Assembly: GCA_904066235.2 (NCBI GenBank)
Contig: CAJFCV020000006.1
Span: 6,014,001 to 6,078,000 of the forward strand
Direction of reading: 5' to 3'
DNA length: 64,000 nt
Origin: Bursaphelenchus xylophilus
Lineage: Eukaryota > Nematoda > Chromadorea > Rhabditida > Aphelenchoididae
How positions within the stretch are numbered: position 1 is the first letter of the stretch; each line of letters starts with the position of its first letter. The position numbers and the translations under genes are program-made. The notes under the pieces are model-generated. The model was not told the DNA's origin. It saw only the letters and a list, made by a program, of their open reading frames with translations, and ran no database searches. Of this stretch, positions 11,493-24,600 are shown one piece after another.

Positions 11493-13090
11493 ATTTCGAT
11501 GTTTGCAAATTTTCCAGACAAAATAAAAAAAACAATCAGAAACTTCCGCAAATCGAAAAACGTAAAGTTAAAAGTGATTAAAAGAAGAGAGAGCGCCCAG
11601 CAAGAGGAGAGTGCAGAGAAAAGGCCAGACCACCTGGCAGTCCCAGAGATTCCGAACACTTGTTATTTTTAATTATTTGTTTTACCTTAGAGACTTCGAA
11701 TGTTTGACCTTAAATAAAAACCCCCATATTTGTGCTGAATGGGTAGTGGGTATGGGCTGAGAAAGGGAGTGTAAATATTATTCTCGGTGTCCTTTTGGTT
11801 GCGTGATGCCATCGTAATACACTTGTTATAGATGGTTTAAGTTAAGGCCCTCTGTGAAAGATTTGCCATGTCATCGAAATTGTGTGAACTTTTCCTTCCC
11901 ATGATGGGTAATGAAAAAAGTAAACCTATTTTTCCAACAAACCCATACCAAGTTCAATGTTCCCAGTGCCCCCTCACGCCTGTCAGTGTTATATTTACTT
12001 GTAATGTAAGGTTTCGTCGAACTCTTTGTGCCATCCGTTCGTTTTCTTGTCCTTGCAGGCACCTGTCTATTTCTCGTTTACTTTTTTATTATTTTTTGTT
12101 TGTCTGTTATTACATAACGTGGGAGATGCCCAAATGTTCGTGAAATGCCAACATCTTCTCCTGTTTAATTATATAAAGCCTGATACTTATGTGAATATTT
12201 ATCACTTGTAAGAAAATTAATTATATTTTGTTTTCTGTTGAAAGCAGACGAAAATCATGGGGATTCAAATCAAGAAGGACACTGGGAGAGTTGACTAGTT
12301 TTACGTAAGCATTAATCGGATCCTCGGAAGTAAATCGAGTCAGCGATTGTGTGGTTGAAATTGCAAAGGACTAATTGCAAATACCATGTGATGCTTAGTC
12401 ATCATATAGTTTTAATCACTTAAATTACATCTCATTTCGTAACACCCGCTGGAATCCAGATCTTTTTATCCCTTTTACAACTGCCTTATTGTTAGTCTGC
12501 TTGATTTCTGTTGACCCGCCCCTTTGTAATCTCTGTTATCTTCTGAATCTCCGTTTCCTCTTTTTTCTGGCTATTCATTAGTCCCCATTCTTTCAATTTT
12601 TGTCACCTGATGACATAAACAGAGATGTTCGGATACCGGGAGCGATCCCTGTTTGAATGAACTTTCTTATTCATTAAAGATTACTGTAATTCGACCTCTC
12701 ATGTAAAGTAACGGATGATGTTTACCGAGTTCATTAAGATACGATCTGAGTATTTAGAAGGAAGGGAAATATAAGGGAAGGAGAGATGAATGAATGGCCG
12801 GCAGTCATGGGCTTTGGAGGTGTCAAGGTTTCCCTCGATCTTATCTCCTTCTTCCCCGAACTCCGTACAATAAAACCTCTTATAATAGTCTTAATATAAA
12901 CATCAATTTAATTAGATTGCGACTTGGCATTTCCTTTTTATATTTGCGCTCCCGACTTCTAATCCTTAAAGTCGATTTTCTTTTTCAAACACAAGAAGAA
13001 CCTTTCTCTCTTTTCAGCCGTGGAATTCCATCGATTACGGTAGCCTCAGGTGTCTCGACACAGAAGGGACATAAAATTTGGGGATCTGAA
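11493..13090. other. Intergenic region before the Ttd14-like gene
   Basis: About 1.6 kb of AT-rich sequence. A + strand open frame from 12794 runs into the first exon of the next gene in the same frame, but its upstream part has no recognisable features, so it is not called. Promoter and 5' untranslated sequence of the next gene are expected here. Confidence 0.45.
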
Positions 13091-15824
13091 ATGATTTCAG
13101 AAGGGGAAAATGGTAAGTTCGGATGCTGATTGTAAGTAAAAAATTATTTGCGTTTGCCACTTGTCTTCTTAAAACTCAAAAAAATCATTTTATCATAGTT
13201 TCTTGAATTGAGACCAACTTGGCATCCCAATCTTCTCACATTTTTAGTCCAAAACTTTCATAAAAATCTTCTTCCAGACTTGCGGCAGGGGGACGCCCCC
13301 CCCCCCCTTGTTCCCCGCCAAACTGCGCAATCATTTGACTTTTTAAAGCGCATCTGTCTTTCATGACATTCAAAAATAAATAAGCTTTCCTAAAACGATG
13401 TTGCCATCCTTTTTTTTTTGTCAAACGTATTATGACTCACTAAAACTTTCGATAGCTCTTCCTGACCTTGGGCCGAAGTCGGACCCTATCATCCCGATCT
13501 CATTTCTTTGGCCACAAATATCAAAGTTTCCGTCCTTTACTTCTCTTTCGCTCTCTGCATTCGAAACTAACTCGTCGTGTCCTATTTTTTCTCTAAATTA
13601 TCTCTAACCGCGGACTAAATCCGTAAACTACTGCACAAAAATTTCTGTAGGCCATAAAAAGAGGTGGTGTCCGGGTTAAAAATGGGAATTCAGCGCGTTT
13701 TAAAGGACATTCCAAGCGATTTCAGGCTCCCAAAAAGACGGCTGAATTCATGGTGCGGACGAGTATTCTCTTCCCATTCTGAATTCCCTCGTCTGGCCAG
13801 ATATTCGCTTTTTCTCTTTGCGTCCCGTTTTTTGCTCAAAAATAAAAATTTTTATCAGTTTTCCCTAATAATCGAATTCTTTCAGAACAATATTTGGAGG
13901 GCCATATCTCTGTGAGGCAGGAGGTCAGGAAGGGTGTAAGTCTAACAGTTTTCCTTCTGTACAGTTTATTATTATCTTTTCTTTTGTTCCAGTTTTTGTT
14001 GCAGTTTTATTTTTAAAAAACCTCAATCGTGAAATTTTCGGTGGCAAACACTATTATCTTGCTTTTGTACGTAATTTTCGAGGGGATTCTGCACTAAATT
14101 TGGTGTTCAGTTGCCATGGATAATTTAAAATTTTTGATGTTATTTTAGGCTGTTTCTCTATGCTTCCCATTTTCTTTATCTTCTCTTTTGCAGGAAAAGT
14201 CGAACGGGACCACTTCAGACTATTCGAGTGGAGCCGAGTCCGTCGACAATTACTTCGTGGAACAGCTTTTGATTGACACTAAGGCCTTCCATCCTGCCGA
14301 TATCTTGGCCAATACTATCAGAACCTTCTCTATCGACAGTCCAGTTTTTCAGATGGCAGAACCGTCGAAGCCGGAAAACTTTCGAACTTATCGGTTGGTA
14401 TTAACGGGGGGTCCTTGTGGTGGGAAAACGACTGGCCAAGAACGATTGGCCACCTTCTTTGAAAATGCTGGGTGGAAAGTGTTTACCGTCCCGGAAACGG
14501 CTACTGTTCTGCTGGGCGGCGGAGTCAAGTTTGCAGAGTTGAGCGACACACAGAGCTTCACCTTCCAAAGAGATCTTTTGTCGACATTAATCAGGATCGA
14601 AGAGGTAGGCCAATAAAAACATTATGTGAATTGGACTATTCGTCAACATACTTATGGGCATGGGACATTCAGGTATTCTTCAACCAAGCCTCATTGGTCA
14701 AAGACAGGAATGTTCTTATCATCTGTGACCGTGGAGCGATGGACCCTTCGGCTTATATGCCTCCAGAAGGATGGAATAAAATACTTGATGATCTGAAGTT
14801 GGATCCATTCGAGCTCCGAGAGAACAGATACAATCAGGTCGTTCACATGGTCACGGCTGCTGATGGAGCGGAGAATTATTACACTCTGGCCAATAACGCA
14901 GCACGTTCCGAAGGCCTGCGACAAGCTCTGGAACAAGATCGGGTCACTCGAAATGCATGGGTGGGACATCCATATGTGGATGTTGTTGACAATTCGGAAG
15001 TCAAGAAGTTTGATGATAAGATTTTGAAACTTATCTCTGTGGTATGCGATCGAGTAGGCTTGGAATATCAAGATCGGCTTGCCAAAAACAGTCGGAAAAG
15101 GAAATGGCTGGTCAGAGAGTTCGAGGAATCCAGATTCCCGCGATATGAAGAGTTTGATGTTACCCATGATTACCTTTTGGCTGACAAACCAAACATCCAA
15201 GTCCGAATCCGAACTCGATGTCAGAATGGAAGGTCCACTTATACGATTACAACTCGACAATTCATTGACCCAGAACCGGTCGAAACCCGGATGCAGATCA
15301 CAGAGAGGGAATATCAACGGTATCTAACAATGAAGGACACTTCCAGGGCGACACTACACAAGAAAAGGAGATGTTTTAACTTTGGCAGCCAAGTGAGTAA
15401 AGATTATATCAGAAAAAAGAGGGCAAAGTCTTTTGATTAGGATAGTTGTGTTAGTTTGATTACGCTCCGATAAGACGTTTGGACCCAAAGATAACGGGAG
15501 ATTGTTCCCAGATCTTATCATTTGGCAGCATGGCCGTTTGTTACAAAAAATTTTTAAAAGTCTTGGATGTCTACAGACATTTTTAAAATCTTTTTTTAGT
15601 ACTTCCACATGGATGTCTACGTGAATCCACTCCCTCCAGCCTGCAATGGACATCCTCTGATAATCCTGGAGACATACACCATAAAACCCCCAGGATCTGC
15701 CGAACCTGAACTCCCCAGCTTCCTGACCGTAGAACGAGAGATAACTTCCGATCCCAACTTCAGCATGTATGAGCTTTCCAAACAAACTTCCAATGGATTT
15801 GTCCATCACAACAAGACTCACTGA
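13091..15824 (+). CDS. Ttd14-like P-loop NTPase / CYTH-type protein
   Basis: Five exons (13091-13112, 13886-13935, 14194-14604, 14673-15392, 15600-15824) join in frame to 475 aa. A Walker A motif, GGPCGGKTT, lies at residues 96-104, followed by [20 protein letters not shown], and a Walker B-like [16 protein letters not shown]. The second half ([45 protein letters not shown]) has the alternating charged strands of a CYTH/triphosphate-tunnel fold. This domain pair and length match TRPL translocation defect protein 14, which in Drosophila binds GTP and phosphoinositides and is needed for TRPL channel traffic. The first two exons are tiny and rest on frame continuity alone; the 13091 ATG is therefore less certain than the body of the gene. 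Confidence 0.82.
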
Positions 15825-16863
15825 CATAATACACGTGACATCACCACATTAATAATAGAATCTCTAATTTTATAATGTTATCATAGCATTTGTTATTTAG
15901 CTAGTTATCTCCCTAACACAATTTATTGTTATGCTCATTATCTCTTTATCTTCTCTGTTATCCTCTTATCATTTCGTATCTTCTTTTTTGTTTTTTATCG
16001 GTCTGCTCCCGTTTCTAACAATCTCCTTTTTTTCTTTGGCATAGGTTTACAAATCCCGGATACATTTTACTGGTAATGTCTTTTGTTTGTTGTTAGTTTT
16101 ACTTCACAAGAACTAAAATGTCTGACCATTCATATCATCCAGACACCATACACTTGTTTTGAAAAAAATTCAGGCACAATAAAAAATGTCTATAAACCTA
16201 AATATATACGCTTCCTTCGTCATGTATAATATAAAAAGAGCCTTATTCTTGTGAACGGTCAGCACACAAAACAAGTAAACGCCTGGCCGATTTCAAAACA
16301 GTCTCTTCGAAATTCTGACCGCTTTCTCTGTTTCCTTACCATTTAGACACTTCTCATTTCAATCAAGAAAAGTGGTTTTCAAGCTGTTCAGTGTTCGAAT
16401 TTCCACATTTTTTTAATTTGTGATTCTATGACCTACTAATTTATGCTCCTACTGGGTACGTATCAATTATTTCGGACGTCATACACCCGACTTTTTCAAT
16501 TTTACATTGTTCACGTGCAAAAATCGATAGTAGCATTTTGTAACAACGTAATGCCAGAATCGATTACCGCCTTTTCCCTATCGCAGACTGAAAGAAGAGG
16601 GGAGGCAAGGACGGAGTGCGTCCGAAGTCCGGTGGAACTCGGGCTGTGCTTTCTTTTCCCCAGTTGTGATTAAAATCCCCCCCTTGTCTGTTTTAGCGTG
16701 ATTCCAGGGTGATTTTGAAAGAATTTTCTTGATTTTTGTTTTCAATATTTATGCGCTGTCTTCCTAGGCCACTTCGTACTTGTTTTCGCGAAAATTCGAT
16801 AACTTTTCTGATTCCAAATTCATGCTTCTGCGAACTATATTTTGATTTTTTTCAGAGGTAGCC
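15825..16863. other. Intergenic region before importin alpha
   Basis: AT-rich, T-run-rich sequence with no supported gene. It should contain the 3' UTR of the Ttd14-like gene and the promoter of the importin alpha gene. An AG acceptor-like TTTTTTCAG lies about 8 bp before the importin ATG, compatible with trans-splicing or a non-coding first exon. Confidence 0.5.
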
Positions 16864-18658
16864 ATGGCTGACAGACATTCTCAATATAAGAACCAAGGAA
16901 AGGATGCTGAGACTCTAAGAAAATCGCGGGCTGAAAACGCGATTTCTCTGAGAAAGGAGAAGAGAGAAGACATATTGTCCAAGAGAAGGAATATTCCATT
17001 GCCAGAGGGGTAGGATTTATGATCTGTTAACATTAATTTATGTTTAGTCGGTTTAGACATTTAAATTAGCTCCTTATCAAGTAATTTTCTCTTTGTTGCA
17101 GTGACGATGCCAGTACCAGCCGTGATCTTTCTCTCCAGGCTCCGTTAGATCGAGTGAGTCTAGATGAGATCGTAGCCAAGGCTATGTCCCCAGATCCGGA
17201 GGTCCAAATGCAAGCTGTTACTCACGCCCGCAAGCTTTTGAGCTCGGACAGAAATCCACCAATCGACGATCTGATCAGCAGCGGAATTCTACCTATTTTG
17301 GTGAAATGTTTGAGTTCCGAAAAGTAAGTTCACAGTGGTTTTGTTCAGTGTTATCGTTTAGTTCGAATCTTCAATTCGAAGCCGCCTGGGCTCTCACCAA
17401 CATTGCCTCGGGAACTTCTGATCAGACCCGAGCCGTTGTTCATGCTGGAGCTGTTCCCCATTTTTTGGAATTGCTGACTTCTTCCAACATGAATGTTTGT
17501 GAACAAGCTGTTTGGGCTCTCGGAAATATCATTGGTAAGCTTTCTCTTTCTGCGCATTCGATGATTTTTGTCGTTATCTAAAGTTATTGATTATTTGCAG
17601 GTGATGGGCCTCATTTCCGAGATTATTGCATTGAGTTGGGTATTGTTGAGCCTCTTCTTCGTTTTGTGGTTCCTGATATTCCACTCAATTTCTTGAGAAA
17701 TGTGACCTGGGTAATGGTTAACTTGTGCCGTTCCAAAGATCCTCCACCATCCAGAAGTATTGTCGAATCTCTTCTGCCTGCTTTGTCTCAACTTATCCAC
17801 CATGAAGACACCAGCATTCTAGTTGATACTGTTTGGGCTTTGTCTTATCTGACTGATGGTGGAAATGATCAAATTCAGATGGTGATTGATAGTGGGGTAG
17901 GTAGATTTTTCTGGGGTTTATGAACAGTAAAAAGATGGATAAAACTGTTATTTTAGGTTGTTCAACACTTAGTTCCTCTTCTCGGTCATCCAGAAGTAAA
18001 GGTCCAGACCGCTGCTCTAAGAGCCGTTGGAAACATTGTGACCGGAACTGACGAGCAAACCCAGCTAGTACTGGACAACGGCGCCCTTCAAATGATGCCC
18101 GCCTTGTTGTCTCATGTCAAGGATAAGATCAACAAGGAGGCTGTCTGGTTCCTGTCTAATATCACCGCTGGAAACGAGCAACAAGTGCAGGCTGTTATTG
18201 ATGCTAATTTGATGCCGATGATCATCCACCTTTTGGATCGCGGTGATTTCCAAACCCAAAAAGAAGCGGCTTGGGCTGTTTCTAATGTTACCATCTCCGG
18301 AAAGTCCGAACATGTTTTGTACATGGTTGATTGTGGTGTCATTGTGCCCTTCTGTAACCTGCTTGATATCCGGGACACACAAATCGTCCAGGTCGTTTTG
18401 GATGGGTTGAATAACATCTTGAAGAAGTCGCAAGCCCGGTCCGAAGAGATCTGCCAGAAGATCGAAGAATGTGGTGGCTTGGACAAGATTGAGCACCTTC
18501 AGAATCACGAATCCCAAGAGATTTACAAGATGGCCTACGAGATCATCGATGCCTTCTTCTCGCCTGGTGACGAAGAAGAGTTGGTGATGCCCAACGAGAA
18601 CTTCCAATTCGATACCACCCAGCAGAACGTGCCTTCCGAAGGATTCACGTTCCATTAA
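16864..18658 (+). CDS. ima-3: Importin subunit alpha (karyopherin alpha)
   Basis: Nuclear import adaptor: it binds classical nuclear localisation signals through armadillo repeats and importin beta through its N-terminal IBB domain. Five exons (16864-17009, 17102-17323, 17362-17534, 17601-17896, 17957-18658) give 512 aa, the normal family length. The IBB domain is the basic stretch over residues about 10-45 ([23 protein letters not shown]). The armadillo repeats carry the diagnostic motifs [62 protein letters not shown] and [11 protein letters not shown], whose Trp and Asn residues form the signal-binding groove. The C-terminus is acidic. It most resembles the C. elegans IMA-3 / vertebrate KPNA3-4 class; the exact paralogue name is an inference from length and general similarity. 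Confidence 0.93.
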
Positions 18659-21600
18659 ACTTTTTTTAAATGAATGTCAGTGTGTGAGTGAGTGCGCAGG
18701 CCCCTGCACGAAGCGATTGAAGCGTCAGCCCGCCCGCCCGCGTCCTTCCTTCAAGACCCGAGAAGCGGTGTCCAGTCTAGCCGGACACAGCCCTAAAAGG
18801 CTTGTTCCCCTCCTCCCTGCTCGCGCCTTTCCCTTTATTTTACCCTAGCCGTCCCCACCCGCCCTTGCTAAGAGCTGGGGACATGAAAACCTTGTCCCAG
18901 TGCTATCCCTGTTATATTTTTGTTGCGATCTTGGCCCTCGATCTTTGATGAACATTATTTTTGTTGAATTCTTCTCTTATTTTCACTGTCCCCGCATACC
19001 CCCACCTTTTTATGCTCAATTCCCTAACCATCTTGAAATTTGTAAATCGCTTTTTTGTCTTATTTTACGATTTTCGGTGTCCAAATATTGACGTTTTTTG
19101 TATCTGCGCGTCTCAATTCTCGGGTTCTTTCTAAATTATCTCTTCTCCTCATTTTGTGTGTATTTTTTGTGTAATTTGTGTGAGAGAATAAATAAATTTT
19201 TTATTCAGTTGAAGATTTTTACTCTTAAAATTGCCGAAATCTCAAGTGATGGAACAACCTTTTTATTTTGCTATGAAGAGTTTAAATCATCATTAGTTTT
19301 GTGCGGGAACTTGAGTATCAGCTGCGAGCTTTGGTGTAAGGTTAGAAGGCAAGTTAGGCCGCTCTTGTTCTCGTCCGAGAACGAAAAAAAAATCCAGCTG
19401 GACCTGGTGGTCACTCCTCAAGGATATGCCCTCCGGGAAATAATGTGTACAGCTGTTTTTCAGTGACCGTTCGAGTTGTTATAGAGAGAACAACGGAGGA
19501 AGTCCGGCCTTTACACGCATTTGTCGGGCTTCTTTCCAGGGACGGATTGGTGAAGTTGTTTTTTACTTACATATATCTTTTGAAGCATGGAACCAACCGA
19601 TTTATAATCAACTGTTTTTTTATCGGGTATGCCGTGAGTCGCCTAGTTTTACGTTTCATTAGTCGTTTCTGGAATTAATTTCCTTCTATGTGTTATATAA
19701 AGCCGTACTCCCACACATTTTTTGAAGTCCCGAAAAATACGAACGGCCGTTACAACAAACGGTTAGAGGACGGAGGGGGCAGTGGTCATCTTCCCCATTC
19801 CCTCCCGAGACACTCGGCGGAACGTGAAAGGAACGAGAATCGCCTTTCGACCGGGCCTTGGCCACATGGCCACGTACAAAAAACAGAAGGCGGCCGGCGG
19901 AGGGACGAGGGCAGGGCGGGGACAGCTGTGTTCGTGGACCCTTGGCCATTCGAAGTGGCCGGGTTCCGGCGTTTGGAACGCGGGAGCACGGGCCAGAGGG
20001 TTGAAACTGCGGCCACGAAACAGCCGAGACGCCGTTTGGGCAAAGGGCCGGCGGATCGAGCCAGGCTCCGAATGGACCGCACTGCCACCGTTTCGAGCGA
20101 CGTTCCACTCCACAGTTGTATCACACCGAGCGGCCTGTGTCCGGCACGGCCATCACGTCCAAGGACAATGGGTGGTCAAGGGGGAGGCGGTAAGGCGTGG
20201 CATGGCATCTTGTCATGCCTTCCGGGCGCCATCTAGAAAAACAACAGATTGCCGTCCACTACATATCTTGCATCCCGTTCGGCCAGTCTGGTGGGAGTTT
20301 TTATGCAGGCCATAATCCTGCCTTCGGTCACTCGCCAAGCCCGTTTTACGGTGTAATTGAAGGGGGATCTTGGCCGTCTGCTGCTCGAGTGTGAAGACCG
20401 ACGCTCAACTCCCCAGGGTATCCAACTCTGGTCCCCATGCCCTTTCTTTTCTCTGGGGTACCCTCTCAATTTTCGACCTTTCTGGTTCTGAATTAGCATC
20501 CACGCAAAATGGACAGCTGGAAGGGCGGAAGGGATGGAGAGAGGGCGGCCGGGGACTGGTCGAAACTGTGTCCAAACTGTAAACAACTCGAGAGTGCGCG
20601 AATCCGACATCTCTTGTTTTTGCTTTTGCCGCTTTCGTGGCTATGGCAGACGCGCGGCCGAAGGGCGGCTGTCTTCCATAAATTCGCGCGCCACTTGCCC
20701 GATCTCAATCGCTTCAAATGTCAGGGATCTTAAAGGGCAACGCTTTCATCCCGACCATCTTTTCCTGGCTTCTTTAGGATGACCTTCTGAGAAAATAATT
20801 GAGATCGAGACTTGACTCTTGGAGGGGAACAGCTGTCTCAATTCAAGGTGTTTTTAGTGAAGTCTGTACAAACCGTAGCCAAACATTTACAGTATGCTTT
20901 GAAGTGCACCAATGATTTGTCTTCTAACCCAGTGTAACTTGTCTTTTCCTGACATTATTTGGACGTTCCCTGATACGAATGCTGGACATGTCTTAGTGTT
21001 TTCCGTTTAATGCTTGATGCGTTTGCCAATTGATGGGATTACATTGTTAACCGCGTTCTCCCTCTAATCCTTGTTTTGTTTGTGGACATTGTCGTAGAGG
21101 TATCGTTTCAGGGAATGTCGATGTGATTTGGAGTCGGACTTAGAGCCTTGACTCTGTCGTGTGAAACGTGAAAAGCCCGGAGAGAAAGTTTTGTCCTCGG
21201 GCGTCGTCTCCCGCGGGATTAGAACTCATCAGAACGGCCACGGAACGGCCCAAAACAAGGGACCGAATGGCACTATAAATTTCACAACACGCTGGTCATT
21301 ACCATTCTATGGTTGGCTGTTCTCTCGGTACGTGACCTCCTTGAGAAGCCACGCCCTTAGGGCTTGTCTTTCGAAATCCCGTTGGGTTGTTTTTTGGACC
21401 GAAATAGAAGTAAATGGGCATGATCTGTTTTTGGAAAAGTAGGAAAAGAGGGGTTTTTAAAAGTAATATGGATCTCATACAGCTAATGTCTTTTGCGATA
21501 TCGCTTTATACAGTCGGCTAGCAAAATATTTCAATATTGAAACACTTTCCGATTTGTATTTATCAACGTCGTCCGATCAGCTTTGTTCCCACCCATACCA

Positions 21601-24600
21601 ACCTTACAATACTTATGATGCTATCTGCTTAATGACCAGCAGATCTCATGTACTGCGGCCATAAGGGACGGCTCCATAATGGGCCGTGAGGTCTATGGGC
21701 ATGGCGTGTCGTTTCTTTCCCTTAATGGATGCACTGTTCCTGTCAGATAAGGACGGGACAGGTTGGGTCGGGACTGGATGCATTTGTCATGAATTGCGTG
21801 ATGATGGAGCACTAATCGTTTTGCACCGTGCTCTAAACGGAGACTTTTTGGTGCCCGCTTTTCGGTCCGCGAGGCCATTTTGTGGCGTTTGATGGAGGAA
21901 AAGTTCTTGAGATGGGTTTTGTGGGAGTGTGACGTTCTTTTGGACTAAACAGTGATGTGTAAAACATAGTTTAAGATCTTCCAAGACTGGTCAAGCCATT
22001 CAAAACCAGCCACACGGTGATAACGTCTTCCTCGAAGAAGCGGCGTTCGAATCCAGAGAACCTAGCGAGCCCTCTCAAGGACTGTCCGCGATTTGTGCCG
22101 CGTTTTGACGGCAATCTTATGGCCTCAAAGTGGATAGGACCAGATGCCCGGTTCGCGCGCGGTTTTTTGCGTCCGCATCTGCCATTCATTCCATGCGATG
22201 CACGTCCTCGGACTGTTGCGCAAGACATTATGTACAGATGTGTTATAAATGAAGCAAGGGACTGACCTTTCCGCGGAAATTGGTGATGGTCAAAACGTCG
22301 GAAGGAGAGGATAGATGGGCACGACTGTCGTTGCGTTTCGGCTGTCTTACAGTATGCAAAAGTTGATTTGTTATATATTTACAAGCTGCTCGATTAGTTT
22401 ACCTTTTTATTCCTTGTGTCTGCAGTTACACCCGCATCTTTTTTTTCTCCAAAATTCAAGATATAAGGGGGAATTGTAGTCACGTCTCTTAATGTCCCTA
22501 ATGTTTGAGAATAGATTTTTTATGTCTTCAAATATCGTGCAACCCTCTAATACTTAATGCCTGTTTTTGTAGCGTGCGGTAAATCCCGTCATGCCCTTAC
22601 GTGAGGATATATTTAGGGAGTTGCGAAACAACAATTTGTAGACATCACAACAAAAGTCAAGAAAGCTACAGTATATTTGAAAATGAGCATTTTTTTCGGA
22701 TCTCACAGGGTTCGAATTTGCAAAACCTCCTAAACGGCGCCAACTATTGTTTTTGCGATGTGAGCAAAAGTTTTTGCATTTACCATTCGGCCATCCGAGC
22801 GTGCCGCGCCTTTCCCTTCAAAATAATTTTTCTGATCGGGACGCGATCCAAAAAACGTCGTTAGCATGCTTCCATTCACCGTGACGCCCTCCAAATTTTT
22901 GCGCGTTTTTTTTGCCCGAGGTTTCTTTTTTTGGGGACGCGACTCCGGCGACTCGAATTGGGGCTGGCTTCGGCGCTGTTTTTCATCGCTGGGGCCATTC
23001 GCTGGTCGCGTTTTTATGTCACACGCGTCCAGAAGAAGAGGTTCATTCCCTGCCGCTGCCCGTCCCAAAAACGGCGTTCTTCCCATCAATTCCTGACATC
23101 AGACCCTAAATTCACGAGTTTTTGTAAGAGGGTTACTGTAGATTTGAGGACATTGTTTTGTGATATTAATGTCGGTCGTGAATGGAAAATGAGCTGGAGA
23201 GACGGAAGGACCAGAACCCTGCAGTTTTCACCATCCCATCAAACCTTGCCCGAGATATCCTTTAGGTGGATCTTCATAATAGAGCAATCCTCTTTTATTA
23301 CGTACAGGGAATGCTGCAGATTCCTAACTTTTTAAGATACATATAAATAATACGTCATAGTAATTGACATCTCCAATGTTTTTTCAAATTCAAATAAATG
23401 GCGCGTCTAAATTAACGCGCGATTCATTTTTCGAACCGGGGGCAATTTTTCAGAGGTTCCAAGGAAATGTTTTTGTCGCGTCTCTTTCAAAAATTGTTGA
23501 CAACCAGCCCATCAGATGAACGAGTTCCAAAAAAAGAGCGACGAGGTCGTTCCGAGGCCAAAAGCGAGGGGGGGGCGCTTGGAACGGTGCTATTAGACGT
23601 GCCGTTCCCTCCAAAAAAGTGGACGGGGCGGGACGGACGGGCGCGGACATTGGGCAGGTGTCCGTTCGAATGGCCTCCGGGCAGGTGGATCCTCCTTCTC
23701 TTTCCTCCAGGAATGGAGCACCGCAATGTGACAGAGGATGCCCTTTAATATCCTAGCCCCTCATATCTCCCACGCTAAGCTGCTTATTAAGTGGGGGTCC
23801 TTTAACCCGGAGCGGGTAAATGCTCGAAATAAAAACATTTCAAACTTGAACCCTTTTGTTTACAGTCCCTTCAACAGAAATCTCGTACTCTCGATTTTTT
23901 GGAGATTTTCGCTGAGAACTTTCACTCACAAAAAACGTGCACAGAATAGCGGTCATTTTTGTTTGTAAAGCGCCGCAGGGCAGGTGAGTGGAAGGGGGAG
24001 GGGAGGGGGGCGAGAAGAGGACGGCCCGAGAGAGTTTGTGTTTTTTGTGCGGAGAAAGTTTTTGAGACTGACCGCCGCTATGTTTGTTTTGTTCTGACCC
24101 CACCGACGTTAAGGAGAGGCCCTGAGGGCGCGATCGTGTCGCACTCCAAAAATAACCCACCGCTCGCAAAAAACAGAGTGTAAGGGCGGGACGAGGTGGT
24201 CTGCTGGTCACGCTCGGCCGCCGTTTTGTTTGTTTCAGCGACCGCAGCACCCGCCTGGAACGTCAAAAAAAGTCGAGAGCGCGGCGACCTCTGGCCTCCT
24301 CCTCCTCTCGCGCGCGCGACCCACTGACCAGTGCGACGTTTTGGTCGTCTTCAGGCGATTGAGCGGTTTTTTCGTCCATTCTCCCGACAATCGCTCGGCG
24401 AGACGTTGATGCGTTTTTTGAGTCTAAAATTAGAAACTGGCCAGCGCTGACAGAAGGGTCATCGACACAGGGATGGCCTCGGGAACTCTGCGCTAACCAT
24501 TTGGGGATCGTTACGAGCAGATGGTCGAGACGATCTGCCGGCGGGCAATTCCGGCCCTAATGGACATTGGGTTGCGTGCCAGATCCAGTTTCGGGTAGAT

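Noticed and set aside
12794..13129. Open frame extending the first Ttd14-like exon upstream
   Set aside because: The upstream part has no conserved features; only the 22 bp from ATG 13091 to the donor are needed for an in-frame product of family length.
19688..20782. Many overlapping open frames of 100-180 aa on both strands
   Set aside because: All are low in recognisable motifs, rich in Arg/Gly/Pro and overlapping in every frame, as expected of GC-rich non-coding DNA.
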